32,188 nt of DNA, taken from contig CALRDJ010000007.1 in assembly GCA_943354875.1 (NCBI GenBank), positions 1 through 32,188 of the forward strand. The letters are read 5' to 3'. The notes under the pieces were generated by a model. The model ran no database searches. It was not told the DNA's origin and saw only the letters and a program-made list of their open reading frames with translations. This document shows positions 8,873-20,320 of the stretch, piece by piece (positions within the stretch are counted from its first letter, which is position 1; every line of letters starts with the position of its first letter). Source of the DNA: Candidatus Levybacteria bacterium GW2011_GWA1_37_16. GTDB lineage: Bacteria; Patescibacteriota; Microgenomatia; Levybacterales; UBA12049. A program made the translations under genes and the position numbers.

Positions 8873-9394
8873 CTAGGGCGACACATTTGGACTCGTCAAT
8901 CCGTAATTACACACATATGACTCACCACCACATTTGACTCCAAGTGGTACATTGGCGCACTTATTACTCACACCAGTACAAACCTGCGAATCCTGACTCC
9001 CTCTCTCTAAACTAGCATAGAGATAGTAAGATTGTCTAGCTTCGTTCGTCACATATATATAACTACTAGAACCAGGATCTTTAGGAACCAGTGTCATATA
9101 TGGCACCCATTGCTGGCCCCATATCACCGGTGTTCCATCCAATCGCTTTATGTGGTAAGACGAGTCTGCCTCAGGATATCGGCCATTATCTTGATAATAT
9201 GCCTCAAGCGCACGAGATACTTGAGCCAAATCACTTTTTCTCCTTGAATCGTTAGCTTTCTGGAATTGTCCGAAAGGATTTAAGATATTTAATAACATAC
9301 CACCTAATAAAGCCAAAATTCCTATAACAACCACCATCTCAATGAGGGTAAACCCTTTATTTTCGGTGCTATGTAATCTTATCTTTCTCATCAT
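8873..9394 (-). CDS. Prepilin (GspG-like)
   Basis: NKG/FTLIEMVVVIGILALLGGMLLNILNPFGQFQKANDSRRKSDLAQVSRALEAYYQDNGRYP. Confidence 0.87.
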   Translation of the reverse strand: MMRKIRLHSTENKGFTLIEMVVVIGILALLGGMLLNILNPFGQFQKANDSRRKSDLAQVSRALEAYYQDNGRYPEADSSYHIKRLDGTPVIWGQQWVPYMTLVPKDPGSSSYIYVTNEARQSYYLYASLERGSQDSQVCTGVSNKCANVPLGVKCGGESYVCNYGLTSPNVSP

Positions 9395-9429
9395 TCAATT
9401 ATTCACACGCCCAACCATCTCCTACTCCG

Positions 9430-9957
9430 TCACAACGTCGGAGTAGGAGATGGCAACACATACGATGCGACATATGCACAGTCTACATTTCCAGATACTA
9501 CGCATGCCCATGTCGAATCAAATGCAGCAGGCAAGCAATCAGTGAGACCAGAGAGGGGACATACTGACGTTGTGGATGGTTCTTTCGAAAGCTGAGTAAA
9601 AAGAACCATCCATTGCGGACAAGAACCATTCTTTACATACGCATAGTCTTGATTGGTAGTGGGATCTTTAGGAACTGTCTTCATATATACTTGCTCACTA
9701 CTACTCAGCACCGAGAGAGAGGCTGGATAACACTTCGTATCATTATAATACACATCAAGCGAATTACGGATTTGTCCAATATCATGCATCCTAGCAGAAT
9801 CACGCCCCTTATTTAATTGCCCCATAGGATCTAAAAAAATAACAAGATAGGCAAGCATAACCCCCAACATAGTCAGAACTACCAGCAGCTCAATTAGGGT
9901 AAAAGCGGACTGATTTTTGTCAAAATTTCTGAGCCAAATAATAAAACCGCTATACAT
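9430..9957 (-). CDS. Prepilin-like protein with Ala at the -1 cleavage position
   Basis: MYSGFIIWLRNFDKNQSA/FTLIELLVVLTMLGVMLAYL; start set at ATG 9957 (ORF extends to 10017); 5' end overlaps the pilD 3' end. Confidence 0.75.
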   Translation of the reverse strand: MYSGFIIWLRNFDKNQSAFTLIELLVVLTMLGVMLAYLVIFLDPMGQLNKGRDSARMHDIGQIRNSLDVYYNDTKCYPASLSVLSSSEQVYMKTVPKDPTTNQDYAYVKNGSCPQWMVLFTQLSKEPSTTSVCPLSGLTDCLPAAFDSTWACVVSGNVDCAYVASYVLPSPTPTL

Positions 9958-10679
9958 CCTGCTACCAAAAACGGACCGAATGGGATGGTTCCACCGGAAA
10001 ATTTTTTCTTTCCCCATAAAACTAGTATGAGCGCCACTCCGGCGCCTGTCAAGAACGCGAGATATAATCCAATCACTATCCCGGGAAATCCTAAGACAAG
10101 TCCCATGAGAAAAACGAACTTTACATCACCAAATCCCATACCACGCCCCTTAGTCAAGAGAAATAACAAAAGAAAAAATAAAAACGCACCAACTGCCGAA
10201 GGGAGATAGTTATGAATTAAGAAGTAAGAATCATGAATTAATAATACGTAAAACAGTGAGATTATGATCGTTGGATATAAAACTTTATCTGGAATTATTC
10301 CATATCTCAGATCGGTAAAAAAGATTACAATCATGATTGAGATTATAAAAAAATAATATCCAAACTCTCCATAATTCCTAATTCCTAATTCATAATTCAG
10401 AGGAGATAAGTTTAAAAACAAAAAAACGTAAGATATTCCGGTCACTAACTCCACGACTAAGTACTGCCATCCGATAAATCGTTTACATTTAGTACAGCTT
10501 CCTCTTTGAATTAAAAATGAAATTACGGGAAGAAGTTCCCACCATTCCAGCTTCTTTTTACAAAACTCGCAATGCGACCTGCCAAATAGAACCGATTCTC
10601 CACGAGGAATTCGATCCACTAAGACGTTCAGAAAACTTCCTACACAAAGTCCGATAATAAATATTAGGAGTATAGTCAT
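9894..10679 (-). CDS. pilD: Prepilin peptidase (leader peptidase/N-methyltransferase)
   Basis: GLCVGSFLNVLVDRIPRGESV, two CxxC motifs, FFTDLRYGIIPD and MGFGDVKFVFLMGL catalytic Asp motifs. Confidence 0.95.
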   Translation of the reverse strand: MTILLIFIIGLCVGSFLNVLVDRIPRGESVLFGRSHCEFCKKKLEWWELLPVISFLIQRGSCTKCKRFIGWQYLVVELVTGISYVFLFLNLSPLNYELGIRNYGEFGYYFFIISIMIVIFFTDLRYGIIPDKVLYPTIIISLFYVLLIHDSYFLIHNYLPSAVGAFLFFLLLFLLTKGRGMGFGDVKFVFLMGLVLGFPGIVIGLYLAFLTGAGVALILVLWGKKKFSGGTIPFGPFLVAGCIAVLLFGSEILTKISPLLP

Positions 10680-12688
10680 TTTTTAAATGAATTCTGAATT
10701 ATGGTCAGGATATCTTCAGTAAATACCTCCTTAAATTTTCCTGCTACTCGCTTAGCCGATTCAGAGTCATGATAACATTCTGAGTACGTAGTATAGAGAA
10801 ACACATATGCAGTTATACTGAGCGGATCTTTTTCTATGGTTTTTTTAAACTCCTGCTCAGCATTTTCACAATTTTTTGCTGAAAGCTGATGCACTCCTTG
10901 GATAAGATAGACCTTTGGATTTTCAGGCGCCATCATACGAGCCTTATTGTAATAAACTTGAGCAGTTGACGTAGCCTGATATTCTGATAATAAGTAATTT
11001 CCTGTTATCAGAAGCCCGTCCGAGTAGATGACAGGAATTTCTGAAATGGTTAGGTTTTTATACGCCAGAGCGTTTTGTTCAGAAGTATGAAGACTATCCC
11101 AAATGGATGTGAGCGTCTTCTCATATTCTTCCTGCGATGGAAGATCGGATGGACTCACCAGCTTATAGATAATTCCATATGGCACCCAATGAAATTTTTC
11201 TCCGTTTTTTGGTTGTATCTGAAGGTAAGAAAAAACACTTCTGTCTTTTCCCATATACTCTATAATGCGCGCTAGCTCATCGCTCGGATTTATACCACCA
11301 GGATGAAGCTTGGCATATTCTTTTTGCTTTTTTTTAAAAAGTTCGTGCTGCCCTAAGGCATTAGCGTTTAGTATGGTTACATCAGGTCGAATCCCTAAAA
11401 CATAATGCGCATACCATGTATTAAAAAGCAATGTATCTCCTGACGATAAGAGTATGGCATTTTTCGGTAAAACAGATAAACTATCCATGCCTAAGTAATC
11501 ACCGATATATACTGAAGATAAGTTAGTCTTAGGATAATTATAGGTAAAAAGGAGAAATGGGATGAGAAAAAATACTGCGAGAAAAAGAAGTTGGTATTTA
11601 TGCAGAAATGTTTTTCCTAACATTTCCAAAATACCTAAAAAACCAAATGGAAGCAACAAAAGAAAAAAGATAAATGAAAGGAGAAAAAAACGTTCGAAAA
11701 TTCCTATAAAAAAAGCGCTATGAGGCGGAAACCCTGCATATGCCACGAAAACTGGCCCAGAAATAAATACTCCCAAGAGCACCGCTGCTAAATAATTTTT
11801 ATCGCGTCGAAATAGATATATACTGCCGAGCATACAGAGAGCAAGTACCGGCAGGGTAAGCTGGATAATAAATTGAGATGCGTACATCTTGAGAAGAACC
11901 ACGCGCTGCAACAACACTGGCGATTCAAATACACCAGCTGTAAATGTCCCATAATCTTTTCGGAGGAGCAAATGAATAAATGAAGGAATATCATGAACCT
12001 GATCCCAATTAATCGGCGGATTATAGGAGGATGCGATCGGCACATATACATATACGGAGAAACCGAGAAGAAAGAAAAAAGCACCCGCTAAAAAAGATTT
12101 GTACTGAAAATGTCGGAACTGAAGCTTTTTCCGCTGTGGCCACCACAATAGGAAAAAAGAAGGAATAACTAACACGATTGTCTGATGATGTGTACTGGCT
12201 AAGCCGAGAAGAAAGCAGAATAACCAAAACAGTTTCTTACTCCATCTTTCTCGAAGATGCAGTGACACGAAAAATAATGCTATAGCGAAAAAAGCATTTA
12301 ACATAAAAACTTCTGCAATCTCGCTATAAAACCAGACATAATAAGAAAATGCGACGACAAGAGAGGACAGAAGTGATATGATCACATGCTTCGTTAACTT
12401 TAATGTGATGAAGTAGTAGATCAAAACCAGTAAACTTCCCGAAAACGCAGATATAAGTCCTACATTAAACGCGGGGGTTTGACCTAAGGGCATATGGGAC
12501 AAGATATATCCCAGTAGTGTGAATAATGGATATCCTGGTGCATGAGGAACCCCGAAGACATATGCAGCGCTCACCAAGTCTCCTACGTCCCCACCATATA
12601 CACTCCGCGAGAGGTTATGAATATATAGCGAGAGTACACACAAAAAAAGAAGGGCAGGCACCAATACCGGTAATTTAGAAGAGGACAT
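10676..12688 (-). CDS. DUF2723 (TMEM260-type) multi-TM glycosyltransferase-like protein with C-terminal TPR-like region
   Basis: YGGDVGDLVSAAYVFGVPHAPGYPLFTLLGYI matches the DUF2723 signature; many TM helices; C-terminal TPR-like helices (AQVYYNKARMMAPENPKVYLIQGVHQLSAKNCENAEQEFKKTIEKDP). Confidence 0.8.
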   Translation of the reverse strand: MSSSKLPVLVPALLFLCVLSLYIHNLSRSVYGGDVGDLVSAAYVFGVPHAPGYPLFTLLGYILSHMPLGQTPAFNVGLISAFSGSLLVLIYYFITLKLTKHVIISLLSSLVVAFSYYVWFYSEIAEVFMLNAFFAIALFFVSLHLRERWSKKLFWLFCFLLGLASTHHQTIVLVIPSFFLLWWPQRKKLQFRHFQYKSFLAGAFFFLLGFSVYVYVPIASSYNPPINWDQVHDIPSFIHLLLRKDYGTFTAGVFESPVLLQRVVLLKMYASQFIIQLTLPVLALCMLGSIYLFRRDKNYLAAVLLGVFISGPVFVAYAGFPPHSAFFIGIFERFFLLSFIFFLLLLPFGFLGILEMLGKTFLHKYQLLFLAVFFLIPFLLFTYNYPKTNLSSVYIGDYLGMDSLSVLPKNAILLSSGDTLLFNTWYAHYVLGIRPDVTILNANALGQHELFKKKQKEYAKLHPGGINPSDELARIIEYMGKDRSVFSYLQIQPKNGEKFHWVPYGIIYKLVSPSDLPSQEEYEKTLTSIWDSLHTSEQNALAYKNLTISEIPVIYSDGLLITGNYLLSEYQATSTAQVYYNKARMMAPENPKVYLIQGVHQLSAKNCENAEQEFKKTIEKDPLSITAYVFLYTTYSECYHDSESAKRVAGKFKEVFTEDILTIIQNSFKK

Positions 12689-12694
12689 CAGAAT

Positions 12695-13261
12695 TTAGAG
12701 CGAACACCAGTAGCAGGTAGAGACGCCAGTTGATGCCTCAGAGACACACCCAGCTGTTATAACTCCAGATAAAGTATATCGTGTATTTGGATCTCTCATT
12801 TGAGATTTAGAGGTGGGAAGAAAACAAGCAGTAACACCGTTAGTCGAACCACTAACGATAATGCCATTCATAACAGCGGCCACAGTGGTAAATCCTGATT
12901 TTAATTCCCCCTCTGTGATAAGAGGCGAGATACATCCCGACATAGCAGCAGCTGAAAGCGCAAGACCTGTCGGAATCGAACCAGCATTACAAGCTGCACT
13001 AACAGCAGGATCAGACCAAGGAAGCGAACTATGCGTTGTATAATACCTGATATTTGCGTTTACATATTCTACCGAAGCGTTTTTTAAATTTGCATCATTT
13101 GCTTTTTTCAGTTGTTCAAATGGATCGATAGTAGCGATGAGTGCGGATGCTAAAATTCCGAGGATACCGATAACGACCAAAAGTTCGATGAGAGTAAAAC
13201 CTTTTTCGGAGCTTGAAACTTTAAACTTAAAATTTGAAATTCTTTTTAGCATGGTCGTCAT
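12695..13261 (-). CDS. Prepilin-like protein
   Basis: MTTMLKRISNFKFKVSSSEKG/FTLIELLVVIGILGILASALIATIDPFEQLKKAND; start uncertain (ORF extends to 13309). Confidence 0.8.
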   Translation of the reverse strand: MTTMLKRISNFKFKVSSSEKGFTLIELLVVIGILGILASALIATIDPFEQLKKANDANLKNASVEYVNANIRYYTTHSSLPWSDPAVSAACNAGSIPTGLALSAAAMSGCISPLITEGELKSGFTTVAAVMNGIIVSGSTNGVTACFLPTSKSQMRDPNTRYTLSGVITAGCVSEASTGVSTCYWCSL

Positions 13262-13325
13262 AAAATATTCTCTATAACTTATTGAACCATATACAAAAAC
13301 CTTTGTCAAGTGCTGACTTTATTAT

Positions 13326-14528
13326 TTACTGAATAGCTGATGTTAGATTATAAATCGGTACGATAATAGAGATGATTAAGAATGCTACTCCAAGACCCAA
13401 CACGACCATGATAAATGGCTCCATCGCAGTAGTCAATGTCTTAACTTTTTGATTTACTTCTCCTTCAAAGTAGCCTGAGATTTTTGTCATCGATTCATCC
13501 AGTTTTCCCGTCTGTTCACCGATTTTAACCGTCTGAATAAGAATGGCAGGAAAAAGAGAATACGCAGACATAGCGTCGCCCACCGATATGCCCTTTTCTA
13601 CACGTCTTGATACGTTTATGATAGCGTTTTTATATAAAATATTACCCGCCACATCTGATGATTGATTTAATGCTTCCACGACCAAGGTTCCAGTTCCGAC
13701 AAGTAAGCCAAATGTTCTACTAAATTCTGCCAAAATCGACTCCTTCAAGAGGGGACCAAAGATAGGAATTTTTAACACGAGATCATCCATAACCAGCTTT
13801 CCTGATGGAGTCGCATGCCATCTCGTGTAAAGAAAAAATCCGAGAAAAACAGCTCCCAAAACAACTGGCCAAAAATTGATAAAAAAGTTAGACATGCCTA
13901 CCACGATCAAAGTCGGTAACGGAAGCTCTACGCCCAAATTTTCATATAGAACAGATAGCTGAGGAATAACAAAAATCATCATAACAGACAGGACCAAAAT
14001 CATACCGATAATAACGATGGTCGGATACATAAGAGCTGACTTAATAGTACCTCTTAGCTTTTCTTCTTTTTCTAAATTATCTGCCAAACGAAGTAATACT
14101 TTATCCAGTAAGCCGGATGACTCAGAAGCACGAATGAGCGAGATATAGATAGATGAAAATGTGGATGGATACTTGGCAAGCGCATCAGATAACTGCCTGC
14201 CTTCCTCCACATCTGAAATAACACCTGAGACTATCTCACTCATTCGCTCATTGTGAATCTGGTCACGCAAAATAGTAAGAGATTGCATGAGAGTCAAACC
14301 AGCGGTTATCATAGAGGCCAACTGTCCAGTAAAAAACACCAGATCGGTGCTCGTCGTCTTGCTTCTGGACAAGTATTTTAAAATTCCTCCCGCTTCTTTC
14401 GGTGCGATTTTTATCGGAAGAAACTCACGACGCCTCAAGAATATAGCTGCTTCTTCCTGATCCTTCGCTTCTATTTCTCCGCTAACAGTTTTTCCTTCTT
14501 TACTCACCGCTTTGTAAAGTAGCTTCAT
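13326..14528 (-). CDS. pilC: Type IV pilus inner membrane platform protein PilC
   Basis: LYKAVSKEGKTVSGEIEAKDQEEAAIFLRRREFLPIKI; GspF/PilC TM pattern; EPFIMVVLGLGVAFLIISIIVPIYNLTSAI C-terminus. Confidence 0.95.
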   Translation of the reverse strand: MKLLYKAVSKEGKTVSGEIEAKDQEEAAIFLRRREFLPIKIAPKEAGGILKYLSRSKTTSTDLVFFTGQLASMITAGLTLMQSLTILRDQIHNERMSEIVSGVISDVEEGRQLSDALAKYPSTFSSIYISLIRASESSGLLDKVLLRLADNLEKEEKLRGTIKSALMYPTIVIIGMILVLSVMMIFVIPQLSVLYENLGVELPLPTLIVVGMSNFFINFWPVVLGAVFLGFFLYTRWHATPSGKLVMDDLVLKIPIFGPLLKESILAEFSRTFGLLVGTGTLVVEALNQSSDVAGNILYKNAIINVSRRVEKGISVGDAMSAYSLFPAILIQTVKIGEQTGKLDESMTKISGYFEGEVNQKVKTLTTAMEPFIMVVLGLGVAFLIISIIVPIYNLTSAIQ

Positions 14529-14533
14529 AGAGA

Positions 14534-15595
14534 TTATCCTACTTTTCTCATTAACTCATCCTGATGCAAGGCATAGGCTTTCGCCGTTTCAAGACTAATA
14601 GTGCCCGAAAGAACTAATTGGGCTAGAGACTGCTCCAAACTTATCATGCCGATATCTTGCGAGGTTTGAATAACTGAATCAATAAGATGACTTTTCCCAT
14701 CTCGAATATTACTCGCTACTGCCGAGGTGCCGAGTAAGATTTCGCATGCCACGACACGACCACCACCAATTTGCGGCAAAAGTCGCTGGGAGATTATCCC
14801 CTTCAGTGTAGTAGCGAGCTGATTACGTATCTGTGACTGTTGATGGGCGGGAAACGAGTCAACTATGCGATCTATGCTTTGAGATGCTGAGTTCGTGTGA
14901 AGAGTAGACAAAACCAAATGGCCGGTTTCTGCGATAGTAATGGCAGCACCCATGGTTTCTGCATCACGCATTTCGCCAACTAATACTACGTCAGGATCTT
15001 CGCGCAGTGCAGAACGCAAAGCCATTTCCCAAGAGTGCGTATCTATTCCCATCTCTCTTTGGGACACGATACTTTTTCCCGGAGGATATGTGTATTCAAC
15101 CGGATCTTCTATGGTTAGAATATGCGCTGCCTTCGTAAGATTCACTTCATTCACGATTGCAGCGAGAGTAGTAGATTTTCCATGACCAGTAGGCCCACAC
15201 ACCAAAACCAAACCCTGCTTCAACTGAGCAAATGAATGAGCTATCTGTGGCAATTTTAAATCCTCAATGGTTTTGATATTCGGAGTAAGAAAACGAAGCG
15301 CTGCAGCAAGTGCTCCTTTTTCATAATATGCGTTTACCCGAAAACGCCCTGAAGCAGAACTCTGACCAAATCCGATAGAGAAGTCCAGTTCCTTATTCGT
15401 GATCAATAATTCTTTCAACTCTTTAGATACCAAAGAAAATACCATCGATTCTATCAACTCACTAGTCAAAACAGGAAAGTTGGTCAGATAAGCGAGCTCA
15501 CCATCGATACGTACTGCAGGAGGAACTCCTACCAAAAGATGTAGATCCGAAGCCTTATTTGTTACTGTTAATTGTAATAATTGCTGGATATCCAT
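14534..15595 (-). CDS. pilT: Type IV pilus retraction ATPase PilT
   Basis: ASDLHLLVGVPPAVRIDGEL, CGPTGHGKSTTLAAIV Walker A, LREDPDVVLVGEMRDAETM, HLVLSTLHTNSASQSIDRIVDSFP. Confidence 0.95.
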   Translation of the reverse strand: MDIQQLLQLTVTNKASDLHLLVGVPPAVRIDGELAYLTNFPVLTSELIESMVFSLVSKELKELLITNKELDFSIGFGQSSASGRFRVNAYYEKGALAAALRFLTPNIKTIEDLKLPQIAHSFAQLKQGLVLVCGPTGHGKSTTLAAIVNEVNLTKAAHILTIEDPVEYTYPPGKSIVSQREMGIDTHSWEMALRSALREDPDVVLVGEMRDAETMGAAITIAETGHLVLSTLHTNSASQSIDRIVDSFPAHQQSQIRNQLATTLKGIISQRLLPQIGGGRVVACEILLGTSAVASNIRDGKSHLIDSVIQTSQDIGMISLEQSLAQLVLSGTISLETAKAYALHQDELMRKVG

Positions 15596-15618
15596 ATTCG
15601 CTCTTGCTCAAATTTGAA

Positions 15619-17454
15619 CTACTCCTGTGCTACCCTGAGCACTTCTTCAATCGTCGTCACACCCGCCAATGCCTTTAAATATCCATCCTGCTTCATGGTA
15701 ATCATTCCTCCGACTACCGCCTCTTTTTGTATGGTAGCACTATCGGACTTTTGCAATATCAAGTGAGCAATTTTTTCATTTATGGTCAAAACTTCGTAAA
15801 TACCCATTCTTCCCGTATATCGAGCATTTCCACAATCGAGACACCCTTTTCCACGATATAATTTCATCTCTTTTCCATCTTGAGGAAGATATGGACCTAA
15901 TTCTTTTTTTATCTCCTCTACTACTTCCGGTGAGGGAACATACGCCTCTCTACAAGTCTGACATACTTTTCGAACAATACGCTGCCCGATAACTCCAGTC
16001 ATGGTGGAAGCAAGTAAAAAACTTTCTGCACCCAAATCTATAAGACGAGGAAGCGCCCCCGCTGCATCGGACGTATGTAGTGTGGAGAAAACCAAATGAC
16101 CAGTAAGCGCTGCTTGAAGAGCTAAGTCTCCAGTTTCTTTATCACGAATTTCTCCGACCAGAATAATATTTGGGTCCTGACGCAAAAATGACCTCAGTCC
16201 CGAAGCAAAAGTAAGTCCCACTGCAGGATTTATCTGAACCTGATTAACACCAGCAATCTGATATTCGACCGGATCTTCTAACGACATGATATTTACTCGA
16301 GTAGTATTTAGCTTCGATAAGAGAGAATAAAGGGTAGTGGTTTTTCCAGATCCAGTAGGTCCACAAACCAAAATAATTCCATGTGGACGCAAACTAGCCG
16401 TTTCTAAGTTCTTAAGCGTTGATCCATTAATTCCCAAGTCTTGCAACGTCGGTATTCCTCCAGATTTACGAAGCAAACGCATAACAATCTTCTCACCAAA
16501 TACAGTAGGAAGAACTGAAATACGCAGATCAACCTCGTCTTTGGCTACTTTAAAGTTAAACCGACCGTCTTGCGGAATCCTGTGTTCATCGATTTTCATC
16601 TCGGATAAAATTTTTATACGAGAAACTACTGCCTCCTGTACTGGCTTTGGAAGAGAAAGTCGATCATATAAGATTCCGTCAATTCTATACCGGACTCGAA
16701 CTCGATCCTCCTGTGGCTCGATATGCACGTCAGACGCACGACTAGAAACAGCATACTCTAGAATAGTCGATACGATTTTGGCGATAGGTGCTTCCTTAAT
16801 AATCTGAGAGATCTGCGCAATATCAATCGTTTTAACTTCATTAAGTTGCTCTGTTTCTTTTATGGCTTCGCCAACTTCTGTAACGAGCTCCTGTCTATAC
16901 TGCGTCGCTATAGCCTCTGCGACACTAGAACGCGTGGCGGCAAATGATTTGATAGCAAGCCCTGTTTTCTGCTGAACGAACTGAGTAGCTTCGATATTTG
17001 TCGGATTACTCATCGCTACCGAAAGAGTTTTCATCGACTCGTCATATATAAAAGGGATCAGAGAAAAACGCTCAGCTACGGCGCGAGGAACAAAATTCAA
17101 CGCCTGGGGTGAAAACGTCGTATCGCTTAAAGAAATAAAAGGAATACCTAAAGTCTTAGCACGTGCTTCAGCAAGCTTCTCTTCAGACACATACTTTCCC
17201 GACTCCAGAATTGACTCAATTGGCTGATTTGAACTAATACTTTGTAATTTAATCTCTTCATACTGTGCTGGAGTAAGAATATGATCTTCAAATAAAATAT
17301 CCACGAGAGACTGACTATGATTTACTGGAAGCGTCGAGGGAGTAGGCTGTGATACAGGATCTGGATTTACAGCAGGTGCCACACCAGGTTGTGGTGTAGA
17401 TAAATCTACAGAAATAGAACCGACGTCTTGTGTTGCGGGCATTAGTTTCATCAT
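15619..17454 (-). CDS. pilB: Type IV pilus extension ATPase PilB
   Basis: MSHA_E/GspE N-domain, CGPTGSGKTTTLYSLL, LRQDPNIILVGEIRDKETGDLALQAALTGHLVFSTLHTSDA, CxxC...CxxC zinc motif. Confidence 0.96.
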   Translation of the reverse strand: MMKLMPATQDVGSISVDLSTPQPGVAPAVNPDPVSQPTPSTLPVNHSQSLVDILFEDHILTPAQYEEIKLQSISSNQPIESILESGKYVSEEKLAEARAKTLGIPFISLSDTTFSPQALNFVPRAVAERFSLIPFIYDESMKTLSVAMSNPTNIEATQFVQQKTGLAIKSFAATRSSVAEAIATQYRQELVTEVGEAIKETEQLNEVKTIDIAQISQIIKEAPIAKIVSTILEYAVSSRASDVHIEPQEDRVRVRYRIDGILYDRLSLPKPVQEAVVSRIKILSEMKIDEHRIPQDGRFNFKVAKDEVDLRISVLPTVFGEKIVMRLLRKSGGIPTLQDLGINGSTLKNLETASLRPHGIILVCGPTGSGKTTTLYSLLSKLNTTRVNIMSLEDPVEYQIAGVNQVQINPAVGLTFASGLRSFLRQDPNIILVGEIRDKETGDLALQAALTGHLVFSTLHTSDAAGALPRLIDLGAESFLLASTMTGVIGQRIVRKVCQTCREAYVPSPEVVEEIKKELGPYLPQDGKEMKLYRGKGCLDCGNARYTGRMGIYEVLTINEKIAHLILQKSDSATIQKEAVVGGMITMKQDGYLKALAGVTTIEEVLRVAQE

Positions 17455-17498
17455 AAGGAAAACTAATATATAATGTCAAGGCACGCAAAGCAAAAAAC

Positions 17499-18179
17499 AT
17501 GCAAAGTCTTATACTGATCTCCAAAGATTCAGACAAAATAAAACTATACCTCGATTCCCTTACTAAGGAGGAGCATATAAGTGTTTTCGATACACAATTT
17601 CTTGATCCCGAATCATCACTCGGCATAAGAGACGTACGAGAGTTACAAAATACTGTTTTTCTAAAACCTCTAGAAAGTCCGAAAAAACTTATCATCATAA
17701 AAAAAGCCGAAACCGCCACCATAGATGCCCAAAATGCCTTACTGAAACTTCTTGAAGAACCACCACCACATCTCCTTATTGTTCTTGTTACGGAAAATAT
17801 AGATGCTTTACTTCCCACGGTAAGATCGAGGTGCACGATCGTAACTATAAACGAATCGAAGGAATCCACAAATATAAAACCAGAAGAACTAGACGTGATA
17901 CTATCCGCCACAACACTGGGAGCAAAACTAAAACTTGCCCAAGACCACGGAAAAACGAAAGAAGAGGCACTACTCTGGCTACACACACTTATCGCTACGA
18001 CCCGTAGCTCCCTTACTGAGTTCCAAACCAGCCAATCAAGTCAGAAAGTATCTGCATATCTGAAACTTTTAGCATCTCTAAACAAGGCGTATGTTATCTT
18101 AAGCTCTACGAATACGTCTCCGCGACTTGTTCTCGAAAACACACTCCTGCAAGGCACAACTGAATATATACGAAAATAG
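17499..18179 (+). CDS. holB: DNA polymerase III subunit delta'-like
   Basis: GIRDVRELQNTVFLKPLESPKKLIIIKKAETATIDAQNALLKLLEEPPPHLLIVLVTENIDALLPTVRSRC; clamp-loader AAA+ motifs with SRC sensor 1. Confidence 0.82.
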   Translation: MQSLILISKDSDKIKLYLDSLTKEEHISVFDTQFLDPESSLGIRDVRELQNTVFLKPLESPKKLIIIKKAETATIDAQNALLKLLEEPPPHLLIVLVTENIDALLPTVRSRCTIVTINESKESTNIKPEELDVILSATTLGAKLKLAQDHGKTKEEALLWLHTLIATTRSSLTEFQTSQSSQKVSAYLKLLASLNKAYVILSSTNTSPRLVLENTLLQGTTEYIRK

Positions 18180-18226
18180 GCAAAGTCGAATAGTACCATG
18201 AGATATCAAACAGATTACATCAAGCG

Positions 18227-18256
18227 TTGACAAGGCTATAAAAGGTTTGGTATGCT
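18227..18256 (+). promoter_or_regulatory. Promoter upstream of gyrB (TTGACA-18 bp-TATGCT)
   Basis: TTGACA 18227-18232; TATGCT 18251-18256. Confidence 0.55.
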
Positions 18257-18280
18257 GTCTCTCTATGAAAGCCGAGCTAG

Positions 18281-20275
<1,995 letters not shown>

Positions 20276-20320
20276 TTAATTTTCTATTCGAAATTAGGAA
20301 GAGGGGGTGACTAACAAATT

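Noticed and set aside
17452-17498. Divergent promoter between pilB and holB (TATAAT at 17469-17474 on +)
   Set aside because: A good -10 is present but no convincing -35 on either strand; a real promoter is likely but too weakly supported to list as a feature.
17315-17986. Minus-strand 223-aa ORF antisense to holB
   Set aside because: Ser/Phe-rich composition typical of antisense translation; the plus strand encodes a clear clamp-loader subunit.
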